DNA of 64,000 nucleotides from JAVBNU01 sp031551265 (GTDB lineage: Bacteria; Cyanobacteriota; Vampirovibrionia; Gastranaerophilales; Gastranaerophilaceae): NCBI GenBank assembly GCA_031551265.1, contig JAVBNU010000014.1:1-64000 (forward strand). The letters are read 5' to 3'. The notes under the pieces were generated by a model. It ran no database searches, was not told where the DNA came from, and saw only the letters and a list, made by a program, of their open reading frames with translations. The position numbers were made by a program, and so were the translations under genes. Shown in pieces: positions 53,243 through 62,003 of this stretch (positions are counted from its first letter, which is position 1; each line of letters begins with the position of its first letter).

Positions 53243-54583
53243 ATGAAAATAACAGCTTTATTACCACATAATTTTATCAATCGAAACTATAGACCATTAC
53301 AGCAAAGTATTGCCGGTAATTTTATAACGCCATTAAAATGTGATACTGTGGCTTTTAAAAGCACCTCTAGCGAAGACGAGACTGAGTTTGTCGAGTGGTA
53401 TAATGCAGAAGACTTTGATTTTGAAGAAGCACTTAGAGAGCTGGAAGAGGAAAAACAGGATAATATAGGGCGTCTTGAATGGCTCAAACAATCCAAAGCC
53501 GAATTAGAAGCGATTGTAGAGAAAACATATACCCACAACGCTGAAATACAACTCCGGGACCTATATATTTTATTTGATAAACCAAAAACCGGTCGGGACA
53601 GATGTTATATGAAAGAGTTACTTGCAAAACAAAAGTACAATAACTCAACAGATGGCAATGAAAAAAGAGAACTCGAAAAACACAGGCAAGAGATGTGCCG
53701 ACAGCGCAAGCAGTACGACGACGGCGGCAATTTATTGCACGCTGAAGCGGTGTGGTACGCACACCGCACAAAAGAATATGCTGAGGCATTAGATAAATGT
53801 ATTGCTGCGAAAAAAGAATTAGCTTCAAAGCCAAAAAAAGACGATTGTGACAAAACGAAAATCGCTGAACTAGACAAACAAATTGAATATAACAAACATT
53901 ATTATGAGCTTCGAAGTTTAGAAACGCAAAAAACATTTGTCGAAAATGACATATTATTGGCAGAAATCGTAGGAGAAGCTGATGAAGACTTGCTACTAAA
54001 ACATCGAGATCTCAGTTTGGAGATTAAAGACAAAAAAAGCATTATCAATGGCAAATATCATGCTGATACAGAAAAAGCCGAAAAAGAAAAACGCAGCCTC
54101 CCTGAAAGAGTAAAAGAGTTAAGCAAATATTTTATAAATCCATATCTTTGCAGGTTCGACATGTTTATAGATGTTGATAACGATTTTGCGTATGGCACGG
54201 GGCTTAATCGCAAAAGCACCGACCCACAAGACGAATACGACAGCGATGAGAAAATACAGATTGCGTGGAAACGTTTGCAAATGTTGGCAGATAAAGGTGT
54301 AAAATGTATCATTGATTTGGATGGCAAAAATGAAGTAGAATATGCTGTAGTTAATCACTATAATTCGCTCCCAAAAAATAAATACCAAAAAATCGCCTAC
54401 ATACCCATTGCAATACCCCTTGAAGTCGATAGACCCAGTGAAAAGCTTAAGGACGGCATAAATAAATTTAAAGAAGTTATACTGAATGATAGGTTCAAGC
54501 CTGTTTATATGCACTGTTCAAACGCTATGATAAAATCCAGATTTATGGCAAATCAGTATCGAAAAATAAAATCAAACATGTAG
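53243..54583 (+). CDS. coiled-coil protein with degenerate tyrosine-phosphatase-like C-terminus
   Basis: Protein of 446 residues. The N-terminal leader (about 1-50) ends in CDTVAFKSTSSEDE. The middle (about 55-300) is charged, Lys/Glu-rich coiled coil. The last 110 residues resemble a dual-specificity phosphatase: GVKCIIDLDGKNEVE, then AYIPIAIPLEVDRPS, then PVYMHCSNAMIKSR where the catalytic loop HC-x5-R is expected. His424 and Cys425 are present, but the Arg position (C+6) is Lys431 and the loop glycines are missing. So it is either a pseudophosphatase or an unrelated fold that resembles one. No signal peptide or membrane segment. Its context (purB upstream, aroA convergent) gives no clue. 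Confidence 0.6.
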   Translation: MKITALLPHNFINRNYRPLQQSIAGNFITPLKCDTVAFKSTSSEDETEFVEWYNAEDFDFEEALRELEEEKQDNIGRLEWLKQSKAELEAIVEKTYTHNAEIQLRDLYILFDKPKTGRDRCYMKELLAKQKYNNSTDGNEKRELEKHRQEMCRQRKQYDDGGNLLHAEAVWYAHRTKEYAEALDKCIAAKKELASKPKKDDCDKTKIAELDKQIEYNKHYYELRSLETQKTFVENDILLAEIVGEADEDLLLKHRDLSLEIKDKKSIINGKYHADTEKAEKEKRSLPERVKELSKYFINPYLCRFDMFIDVDNDFAYGTGLNRKSTDPQDEYDSDEKIQIAWKRLQMLADKGVKCIIDLDGKNEVEYAVVNHYNSLPKNKYQKIAYIPIAIPLEVDRPSEKLKDGINKFKEVILNDRFKPVYMHCSNAMIKSRFMANQYRKIKSNM

Positions 54584-54590
54584 CAAGACT

Positions 54591-54614
54591 GTAGGTTGGG
54601 GTTTCTACTCCAAC
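54591..54614. repeat. short hairpin repeat between convergent genes
   Basis: GTAGGTTGGGGTTTC is followed by TACTCCAAC; GTTGG and CCAAC pair. Related to a stretch near 11035. It may also serve as a weak terminator for the gene at 53243 and for aroA. Confidence 0.5.
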
Positions 54615-54615
54615 A

Positions 54616-55887
54616 TTATAATTTACCCATTAATTCTTCAAACTCTGGGAATGAAATATTTACCCACTCGAACTCTTTGATGGTTACACGTTTTTCGCTA
54701 ATTAGTCCGGCAATATAGAGTGTCATTGCAATGCGATGGTCGTGATAGCAGCAGAGTTCAGCATCACCTTTTAAATTTGTTTTGCCGTTAACGATAAAGC
54801 CGTCAGGTGTTTCTTCAATGTCTGCGCCAATTTTTTTGAACTCGTCAACTATTGCTTTGATACGGTCAGCTTCTTTGTTTCGCAGATCTTCGGCATTTTT
54901 GATTATTGTTGTGCCTTCGGCTTGTGTCGCAAGAAGCGCAATAACAGGTAATTCATCAATCAAACGCGGTATAATTGCACCCTCAATTGTTGTTGCTTTT
55001 AAGTCAGAGTACGAGATTTTTATGTCGCCGACCGGCTCAGCGCCCTCTGTGTTAACGTTGAAAATCTTTATTTCAGCATTCATGCTTTTCATTACGTCAA
55101 TAATACCGGCACGCGTTGGATTCAAACCGACATTGGTTAAAATCACTTCGGAGCCCGGTACAATTGCAGCTGCAACCATAAAAAATGCTGCCGAAGAAAT
55201 ATCACCACAAATATTAATTGGCTTTGGCTCAAGTTCTGACTGCAAAATTGTGACTTTGTTGCCATCTACAGATATATTTGCACCTAAATATTCAAGCATT
55301 AACTCGGTATGGTCACGTGATTTGCAGGGTTCTTCTACCGTAGTTGCACCTTCTGCGGACAACCCAGCAAGCAAAATCGCTGATTTAACCTGAGCTGACG
55401 CTAATTGAGATTTGTAGTGAATACCTTGTAAAGTTGTTCCTGAAATGCGCAGTGGTGCTGTATAATTGTCACTTTTTATATCAGCGCCCATTAGCGTTAA
55501 TGGCTCAATGATGCGTTTCATCGGGCGTTTGCTCAAACTTGCGTCGCCGGTGAGAGTTGAATTAAACTGCTGTCCGGCTAAAATACCTGCCATCAAGCGC
55601 ATTGTCGTGCCTGAATTGCCACAGTCTAGAGCTTCTGTAGGTTGAGCGATTGCATTTTTTGCATTTACAATTAAATTTTGTTCACCGTGAAATGCTACAC
55701 TACAGCCGAGTTGTTGTATAACTTTTAGCGTTGAATGACAATCTGCGCCTTTTGAGAAGTTGGTTATTTCACAAATCCCGCCAGTAAGCATCGAAAACAT
55801 AGCGGCACGGTGTGAAATCGATTTATCCGAAGGGATTTCAACCGAGCCTTTTAGTCCTGATTTTAGTTTTTGTATTGTTATATCCAT
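54616..55887 (-). CDS. aroA: 3-phosphoshikimate 1-carboxyvinyltransferase (EPSP synthase)
   Basis: Shikimate-pathway enzyme of 423 residues that adds PEP to shikimate-3-phosphate. Motifs: PSDKSISHRAAMF near the N-terminus and GNSGTTMRLMAGIL. Also typical are RPMKRIIEPLTLMGA and RNKEADRIKAI. The PEP-site loop keeps the usual Gly (GNSGTTMR). Length is normal. It starts three bases after the GT9 gene stop, so they are co-transcribed. Its product feeds aroC at 29790, which lies in a separate operon. Confidence 0.97.
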   Translation of the reverse strand: MDITIQKLKSGLKGSVEIPSDKSISHRAAMFSMLTGGICEITNFSKGADCHSTLKVIQQLGCSVAFHGEQNLIVNAKNAIAQPTEALDCGNSGTTMRLMAGILAGQQFNSTLTGDASLSKRPMKRIIEPLTLMGADIKSDNYTAPLRISGTTLQGIHYKSQLASAQVKSAILLAGLSAEGATTVEEPCKSRDHTELMLEYLGANISVDGNKVTILQSELEPKPINICGDISSAAFFMVAAAIVPGSEVILTNVGLNPTRAGIIDVMKSMNAEIKIFNVNTEGAEPVGDIKISYSDLKATTIEGAIIPRLIDELPVIALLATQAEGTTIIKNAEDLRNKEADRIKAIVDEFKKIGADIEETPDGFIVNGKTNLKGDAELCCYHDHRIAMTLYIAGLISEKRVTIKEFEWVNISFPEFEELMGKL

Positions 55888-55890
55888 AAT

Positions 55891-56874
55891 TTACAATAAG
55901 CTGTATGTCTCAATTAGCTGCATCACGTGCTCAGGCTTGATTTCTTCAAGACACGGCGTGAACTCACTGTCCGTAAACCTACATCTGCGCTGACAACACG
56001 GCACACACGGTAAATTCGTACATATTGCGTGATGTTTCATCCCCCACGGGCTTGATCTCGAAATTGGCATTGAGCCATACAATCCGACACATACCGGCTT
56101 GCCGACGGCAGAAGCAATATGAAGTGGCCCCGTATCACCCGAAATAAACAAATCAGCCAGCGAAAATATCGCAGCTATCTCCATTAAATCGTATTCGCCT
56201 GCAATTACTTTTATATTTTTGTGCAAGCCAACAAAGCATTCGACTTTTTCCCTATCCTCTTTCGCGCCCGAGACAATAATTTCACAGTCATATTTATCAA
56301 TTAACAGTTTTGATAAATCCAGAAAATGTTTTATATTCCATTTTCTGCCATATCTTGAAGCTGTAGCCTGAGTGTTAAAAATAACTATTTTTTTATCAGT
56401 TTTGAATTTTTCAGACATTTGGCGTATCAATTCAGGCGACATATAAATTTTCAGGTCTTTTGGCGTTACCAATTCAGGGATTATTTTTTTACCGTAATGC
56501 ATATAATTTTCTACAGCATGATACTCATTTAAGTGTTTGTACTTAACGATTTTTTTTGCCATTATCAACCTGCCCAAAAAACGGTATCGAATTGAAGGCT
56601 GCAAATTGATAATCAAATCATACTTATTTTTGCGTAGCTTATAAGCAAGTTTTATCAACGACCAATAATCTTTTTTCTCAAGGCTGTATACGTTATGAAT
56701 ATCAGGATCATGCGACAAAAGCTCTCTTGGCGCGCTGCTGGTTGCATAGTCAATTAGCGCATCAGGATTATTTTGTCTGATACTTCTATATAAATTGGTT
56801 GTTTGAACCACGTCCCCAATCGCGCCCGAGCGCATAATCAAAATTCTGTTGTATTTGTTTTTTTGCCTGTTCAT
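55891..56874 (-). CDS. GT9 (heptosyltransferase-like) glycosyltransferase
   Basis: Family 9 glycosyltransferase of 327 residues, likely adding heptose or a related sugar to the LPS core. Motifs: ILIMRSGAIGDVVQTT at the N-terminus, and the donor-binding end GDTGPLHIASAVGKP with SSPWGMKHHAIC. The ATG at 56874 is chosen because the family start is MxxxILI; a longer frame to 56922 would add a Cys/Phe-rich tail. A C-terminal cysteine cluster (CTNLPCVPCCQRRCRF) is seen in related LPS enzymes. Cytoplasmic face of the inner membrane. Operon with aroA. Confidence 0.92.
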   Translation of the reverse strand: MNRQKNKYNRILIMRSGAIGDVVQTTNLYRSIRQNNPDALIDYATSSAPRELLSHDPDIHNVYSLEKKDYWSLIKLAYKLRKNKYDLIINLQPSIRYRFLGRLIMAKKIVKYKHLNEYHAVENYMHYGKKIIPELVTPKDLKIYMSPELIRQMSEKFKTDKKIVIFNTQATASRYGRKWNIKHFLDLSKLLIDKYDCEIIVSGAKEDREKVECFVGLHKNIKVIAGEYDLMEIAAIFSLADLFISGDTGPLHIASAVGKPVCVGLYGSMPISRSSPWGMKHHAICTNLPCVPCCQRRCRFTDSEFTPCLEEIKPEHVMQLIETYSLL

Positions 56875-57332
56875 CTTATCTATTTTACAGTAAAAGCAAA
56901 AAAATGGAGCAAAATGGAGCAAATCAAGTTTTTACTAAAAGATGATATTTCATAAAATCCCTAAAACGCAGTCATACACGCAAAAAAAATGTTTGTTTTG
57001 CAACAAACATTAAATAAACACGAGGATATTAAGAGAGAGAGTATATGGATAAAAAAATCTTTTTACATTCTCGATAAATTTAAATTATTTACTTTGAATC
57101 TGACTGTTAACGTAATTCCTGAATGTTTTAAACTTTCCTTAAAAATTGAAATCTTCCTTACATCTATATAAAAAAAAATCCCGAAGAAAAATTGCCTTTT
57201 TTTAACAAAATTTATAAAATCGCAACATTTCTTAACAATAATTCGTCAATCGTTCGTGCAACCATTAGGTTACTGCACTGCAATAAGAAGTGCAACAGCA
57301 CTCCTGCAGAATCAAAAACCGTTTCATTATAA
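56875..57332. other. gene-poor spacer
   Basis: No credible gene; open frames here lack ribosome sites. It holds a terminator hairpin (56982-57011) acting on the minus strand. A stem GCACT/AGTGC lies near 57275-57295. The 320 bases between the coiled-coil gene stop and the terminator are very AT-rich. Confidence 0.5.
56982..57011 (-). terminator. intrinsic terminator, minus strand
   Basis: On the minus strand AATGTTTGTT pairs perfectly with AACAAACATT around GCAA and is followed by at least six T. It faces transcripts coming from the coiled-coil genes, 320 bases past their last stop. Confidence 0.7.
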
Positions 57333-59456
57333 TTAGGAAGCCGTAGATTGAGGTGCGTCCTTATCTGATTTTCTGTAGCGATAGCTTAAATAACCACCTA
57401 TCAAGCCGGCAACCATAAGTGATGCAACCGCAATTTTCTTTTTTGTTATGCTATTCCAAATCCTGGATTTCATGAAACGCTGCCATGAGCTAATCTCTTT
57501 TGCTGCCTGCGCAGCCACGTCAGCTGCTTGTTTAGTTGCCTCAGCTAATTTCTTAGCTCTTTCAGCTGCTTCAGACGCATTTTTAACTGCTGCTTTACCC
57601 GCAGCCTCAGCTATTGCTTCAATTTCAACTTTTCCGAATTCTGTACCCGCCGCTTTAGCTGTCCTCATAGCCGTACATACCTCATCAGTTGCAACTCTGG
57701 CTATTCCCTTAGCCTCTACCTCTTTGAACTCGTTAACTATCACATCAAGGGCAGTTTCAGCAGCTTTTTTGGCCATCTTTTCAGCATACTCTTTTCTTAA
57801 CTTATTAACAACTTCAGCGGATTTTCCAGCTATTTCGGCAGCATGCTCTTTTTCAAACTCGTTAACTAACACAACAACTGCTTTATCAGCTATCTTATTA
57901 GCTTCTGTCCCTTTAAATTCATTGACTATCCACGCAGCTTCTTTCTTAGCTATTACCTTAGCTTCTTCTTCGCCAAGGAGTTTTTTAACTAATGCCACAA
58001 CTGTCGCTTTAGCTGTTTCAGCTTTCGCAGCTGCTTCCTCAGCTGTTTTTTCGGCCGGCGCCTTGAGCTTTGCAACTGTCTTTTTAGTTACCATAGCTAT
58101 CTTTCTATCTGCCTTCTTCGTTGACTTAGCTTCCTTCGTTGACGCACTGCTTAATGCCTCAACTGCGTTAGAGCCTTCCTTAAATATTGCTCCGGCTGCG
58201 TCAGCTTTTTTGGCTGCCTCATTCGCAGCCGCGACAGCTGTTGTAGCTACACTACGCATTAACTCAGTTTTTTCAACCGATTCAACTGCTGCAACCAGTC
58301 TGTCTGAATTTTGCCCAAAGTTATCGACTACTGCCGAAGCAGCTGACTTGATTACCTTCGTTTTCTCAACTAATGCCGCAGCTTCTTCTGCTGCGTTAGC
58401 GGCCGCCTTCGCAGCCTGTTCAGCTGCCTTGGCTACAGCATCTGAGTCACCCGCAGCTGCTGCTTTCTTGGCACTCTCAGCTAGTTCATTGATTGCATTA
58501 ATCTCATTGGCTGCATTTTTTTCTGCTTCTTTAGCCAAATCAACAGGAGTAACCGTTTCTGTTTTTTTCACAGGAACAGGAGTGATAACATGCGGCTCAT
58601 TGCGCCAGTTCGGGAATTTTTCCTTCAAAGCTTGTGTTTTTTGGTTGAACTCTTTTTGGAGACGTTCAAACGCTTTCCCAAGTGCTCGCTGCTCAGGCTC
58701 TCTTTTTTGTATATATTGTTCAACCTCATCAACTGCAGGCTGTACGCTCGCTCTGAGAGTCGCTAGTCGTTTGAAAGCCGATTCGTCAATCCCGTTATTA
58801 TCAAGGTGATAAACATGGTCAACAATGTTTGCCAAAGGGGTAGCTTCATTCTGATTCAAGCACGCCAAGGTAACAAAATTACTAGTATTATTGGATGGCA
58901 GGCGTTTTATTTCAGACCATCTCACCATCATATCTTCAGGTGTAAGTTTTAAGTCTTTTACTTTCGTGTAAAACTTTAAAAAATCACAAAACTGCTCAGC
59001 TAATTCTTTGTTTTTAGACACTGCTACAACTCTTACCTGACTGACTTCCGCCCCTGCAGGTCGGGAGCAAATATTTCTATGGGCCTGATCGAGCATATTT
59101 GCGAGATAGTCGGTTGATGTTGGTGTGCCAGAACTCTTTTTACCGTTTTCGATTAATGCGTCCATACTTTCTGAGAACGCGTTAAATTTAGCCAGTGTCG
59201 TTTTGAATTGTGTCCTGAAAAAAACATTCCGAGGTTCAAGCTCAGTACGGCTAGTTTTATATTTTTCATGCATACTCGAGATTATTGACTGATAACTTTT
59301 TTGCAAATCTTTTTTAGCTTGCCAAAAAGTTGCTGGGGGCTGGCTTTTGTTTAACTCGTCCGACGCAGCGCCAAATGAAATCGGTGCCGATTGAGCTGCC
59401 ACACCATTGATATTTTTTGAGGGCACAGCGTTTAGCTTTTCAAAAGTTATTTTCAT
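57333..59456 (-). CDS. Ala-rich coiled-coil protein with C-terminal membrane anchor
   Basis: Protein of 707 residues. The ATG at 59456 has a near-perfect AAAGGAGA ribosome site; the longer frame has none. The leader (1-40) contains SAPISFGAASDEL. A globular or mixed part runs to about 300, followed by a long Ala/Lys/Glu-rich helical array (about 310-660) with imperfect repeats around VNEFK-x-x-EA-x-x-IA-x-KA. Near the C-terminus one hydrophobic helix (VASLMVAGLIGGYLSYRY) is followed by a short polar tail, giving a tail-anchored topology. No known domain. It follows its coiled-coil neighbour by 19 bases, so the two form an operon and may form a complex. Confidence 0.75.
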   Translation of the reverse strand: MKITFEKLNAVPSKNINGVAAQSAPISFGAASDELNKSQPPATFWQAKKDLQKSYQSIISSMHEKYKTSRTELEPRNVFFRTQFKTTLAKFNAFSESMDALIENGKKSSGTPTSTDYLANMLDQAHRNICSRPAGAEVSQVRVVAVSKNKELAEQFCDFLKFYTKVKDLKLTPEDMMVRWSEIKRLPSNNTSNFVTLACLNQNEATPLANIVDHVYHLDNNGIDESAFKRLATLRASVQPAVDEVEQYIQKREPEQRALGKAFERLQKEFNQKTQALKEKFPNWRNEPHVITPVPVKKTETVTPVDLAKEAEKNAANEINAINELAESAKKAAAAGDSDAVAKAAEQAAKAAANAAEEAAALVEKTKVIKSAASAVVDNFGQNSDRLVAAVESVEKTELMRSVATTAVAAANEAAKKADAAGAIFKEGSNAVEALSSASTKEAKSTKKADRKIAMVTKKTVAKLKAPAEKTAEEAAAKAETAKATVVALVKKLLGEEEAKVIAKKEAAWIVNEFKGTEANKIADKAVVVLVNEFEKEHAAEIAGKSAEVVNKLRKEYAEKMAKKAAETALDVIVNEFKEVEAKGIARVATDEVCTAMRTAKAAGTEFGKVEIEAIAEAAGKAAVKNASEAAERAKKLAEATKQAADVAAQAAKEISSWQRFMKSRIWNSITKKKIAVASLMVAGLIGGYLSYRYRKSDKDAPQSTAS

Positions 59457-59475
59457 ATTATCTCCTTTGATTATT

Positions 59476-60699
59476 TTACATACTTGGCATTGTTTCAATT
59501 AATTGAGTAAGCCTTGTCTCAGCTTGCTCAAATTCAGCTTCAGCTTTTTTAATCTCCTCAACTTTATCCTTCGCTATCATAGCTGCCCCAACTACTTCTT
59601 TAACCTTGGCCTTTGCTTCTTCAGTTAACGTTTTAGCTTTAGCCTTAGCATTTTCAACTAATATTTTGGCCTTAACCTCAGCTTTTTCGACTATCATCTT
59701 AGCTTCAGCTTCAGCAAGCATGTGGTTTGCATCAAATTCTTCAGCAATTGTTTTAGCTTTAACTTTAGCATCCTCAAGCGCCGCCTGAGCTCTCTTAACA
59801 TCAGCCTCGGCTGTTTCAAGATCATTATCAACTTTATTAACTATCATTTTGGCTTTAAATTTAGCTTTCCCAGCTATTTTTTTTGATTCATCCTCAGCGT
59901 CGTTGAGTATTTCTTTAGCTTCGGCCTCGGCTTTATTGAGTTGTATTTGGGCTTTCTTAACTGCTTTCTCAGCCATACGCATCTTAGCTATACTAATTAC
60001 TTTCACAATTTCACATTTTTCTTTTTCAGGAGTTGACTGCAACTTATCTACCAACGCAGTAAAGAAACCACTGGTAAAATCTTTATTATTAAAGCCTCTC
60101 ATTTCTTTTATTGCTTCATTTTCTCTACCACTGTCGACAATGACCTTTGCAACACTATTAGCATCATTTTTAAAAATTTTGAGAGCTTCGTCTATGGTGA
60201 GATTATCGACAAGCTCTCGAATTGTAGAAGAATCGATATTACATAAATGTGTAGCATTCCCTTTATCATCTATATACATATAGCCAAATGGGACAATTTG
60301 ACTACCAGTACGTTTTTTTTTGGTTTCATAAATTGGATAAGAATAGCTGTCGTGGTACCCCTTGAGCTCCTGAACATCTGTATAGATATCCTCTCTTCGA
60401 GCTGCATCAATCAACACTTTTCTATTATTCTCTTTAAATTCACTCCAAGCTTGAGAATCTCCGGCATCCAAGCAAACTTTATTATCATAAAATCCCCATC
60501 TTGAATCATCACCCTTGAATGTTATTTCGGATGCAGCATTCATTTTTTGAGCGGCTATGACCCATGTCGGGCATGCCGGCAGTAGGGTGTTATGTATGTG
60601 TTCATTTTGTAGATTAGCCTGTTGTGCCACGTTTGGATTGTCTTGCCTGAGCAGGTTAGCCGGTGTTAAGGTCATGGTGTTGGTGATGGCTTTAATCAT
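59476..60699 (-). CDS. coiled-coil protein with N-terminal leader, partner of the Ala-rich protein
   Basis: Protein of 407 residues. The leader of about 70 residues contains ASEITFKGDDSRW. A small mixed region (about 75-230) has no known motif. From about 235 to the end it is a long Ala/Lys/Glu coiled coil (KAEAEAKEI, EAKMIVEKAEVKAKI) with roughly eleven-residue periodicity. No signal peptide or membrane segment. AAGGAAGGGA precedes the ATG. First gene of the two-gene operon. The similar composition of both proteins suggests interaction through the helices. Confidence 0.72.
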   Translation of the reverse strand: MIKAITNTMTLTPANLLRQDNPNVAQQANLQNEHIHNTLLPACPTWVIAAQKMNAASEITFKGDDSRWGFYDNKVCLDAGDSQAWSEFKENNRKVLIDAARREDIYTDVQELKGYHDSYSYPIYETKKKRTGSQIVPFGYMYIDDKGNATHLCNIDSSTIRELVDNLTIDEALKIFKNDANSVAKVIVDSGRENEAIKEMRGFNNKDFTSGFFTALVDKLQSTPEKEKCEIVKVISIAKMRMAEKAVKKAQIQLNKAEAEAKEILNDAEDESKKIAGKAKFKAKMIVNKVDNDLETAEADVKRAQAALEDAKVKAKTIAEEFDANHMLAEAEAKMIVEKAEVKAKILVENAKAKAKTLTEEAKAKVKEVVGAAMIAKDKVEEIKKAEAEFEQAETRLTQLIETMPSM

Positions 60700-60962
60700 T
60701 TTGAATCCCTTCCTTATTATCTGAATTATACGCGCCTGCAGCGCCTTAAGATATTACACATTCTTCTATAATTATAAATTTTATGTTTTTCACTTAAATT
60801 TTTTAATTAATACTCCTACAAGGTCCAAAATAAAATAAATTTGCTAGTTTTGCTACGTTAAATTCACAAAAATTTACATATGTCTCTTTCGTATTTTTCA
60901 AAGTCGGACAGTTGACTTTTTAGCTGTGTGAAATATACTGAGGAAGGATAATTGAGGTGAAA

Positions 60963-61751
60963 ATGCTACTAGTCGCAGACATTGGAAATACAAGCATAAC
61001 TGTTGGAGTGTACAATAACGATACGCTGTTGCACAAATGGTCACTTTCATCTGATGTCAAGCGTTCTGAGGATGAGTACGGTGTTATATTATACAATTTT
61101 TTAAAACACGCAAAGCTCGAGGACAAAATTGCTTCATCGGCCATATCGAGTGTTGTTTTGCCTCTCACTGAAAAATTCAAGTTAGCCATCGAAAAATATC
61201 TTAATGTCAGCGTTCTTGTTGTGTCGCATAAAATCAATACAGGGATTGAAGTAGCGCTGGATAAGCCCGAGGAAGCCGGCGCTGATAGAATCGTCAATGC
61301 ATATTGCGCTTCAAAGCTTTATAAACTGCCTGTTGTTGTCGTTGATTTTGGTACAGCGACTTCTTTTGATATAGTCGATGCTAAGGGTAAGTTTGTCGGA
61401 GGCATAATTGCAGCGGGGATGAAAATTCAAGCGCATTCACTCAGCCAGTTCACCTCAAAGTTGCCAAAAGTAAAAATTGAAGCGCCTCCTAAAACTATCG
61501 GACGCAATACTATAGATGCAATGCTGTCAGGTGTTGTGCGCGGTCATGCAGCTATGATTGACGGGTTGATTTCTGCGTGTGAAAAAGAATTAGGCATGCC
61601 GGTAACGACCGTTGCAACAGGCGGCTATAGTTCTATTATATCTAAATACTTGTGTCGTCCATTTGACGATGTTAATGAGAATCTCACCCTTGACGGGCTT
61701 AATGCTATTTGGAAAATTAACGCAGTAAAATCAAAAATATCAGTTGATTAG
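60963..61751 (+). CDS. coaX: type III pantothenate kinase
   Basis: First enzyme of coenzyme A synthesis, CoaX family, 262 residues from the ATG at 60963; a GTG two codons upstream is possible because GAGGTG can act as ribosome site. ASKHA-fold motifs: DIGNTSITVGVY (phosphate loop), GADRIVNAYCA and VVDFGTATSFDIVDAKG, with GGIIAAGM. Length is normal. Lone gene; CoaX rather than CoaA fits many anaerobes. Confidence 0.96.
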   Translation: MLLVADIGNTSITVGVYNNDTLLHKWSLSSDVKRSEDEYGVILYNFLKHAKLEDKIASSAISSVVLPLTEKFKLAIEKYLNVSVLVVSHKINTGIEVALDKPEEAGADRIVNAYCASKLYKLPVVVVDFGTATSFDIVDAKGKFVGGIIAAGMKIQAHSLSQFTSKLPKVKIEAPPKTIGRNTIDAMLSGVVRGHAAMIDGLISACEKELGMPVTTVATGGYSSIISKYLCRPFDDVNENLTLDGLNAIWKINAVKSKISVD

Positions 61752-62003
61752 CTTCTTTTCCGGCATGTAGATATAGTTTTTTATAAGTGCACTTTTACGC
61801 GCAGATTCAAAAGTGCGCCTGAAAGTTTTTTTATTGATTTCTTTACAAAAGTTCAATTTTTTACAACTCTTTTCGTACATATTCTATCTCGTTTCCTCAC
61901 TGCTTATTTTTAAAATATGCACTTATAAATAAATATGCGCCTTGCCCTTTTTGACATTTTTGTAGATACTTATAGTAGGGAGCAGAATGAGAATAGGGAA
62001 GTT
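61752..62003. other. spacer between coaX and the lytic transglycosylase
   Basis: A hairpin AGTGCAC..GTGCGCCT-like stretch lies near 61788-61822. The rest is AT-rich leader with GGGAA before the next start. No gene. Confidence 0.4.

Noticed and set aside
56989..57171. Open frame of 60 codons in the spacer after GT9
   Set aside because: Starts inside a terminator hairpin, no ribosome site, composition like random AT-rich DNA.
57448..58809. Open frame of 453 codons on the plus strand, antisense to the Ala-rich coiled-coil gene
   Set aside because: It is the mirror of GCN/GAA/AAR-rich codons, is Ala/Ser/Phe-rich, has no ribosome site, and the opposite frame has a near-perfect start and leader.
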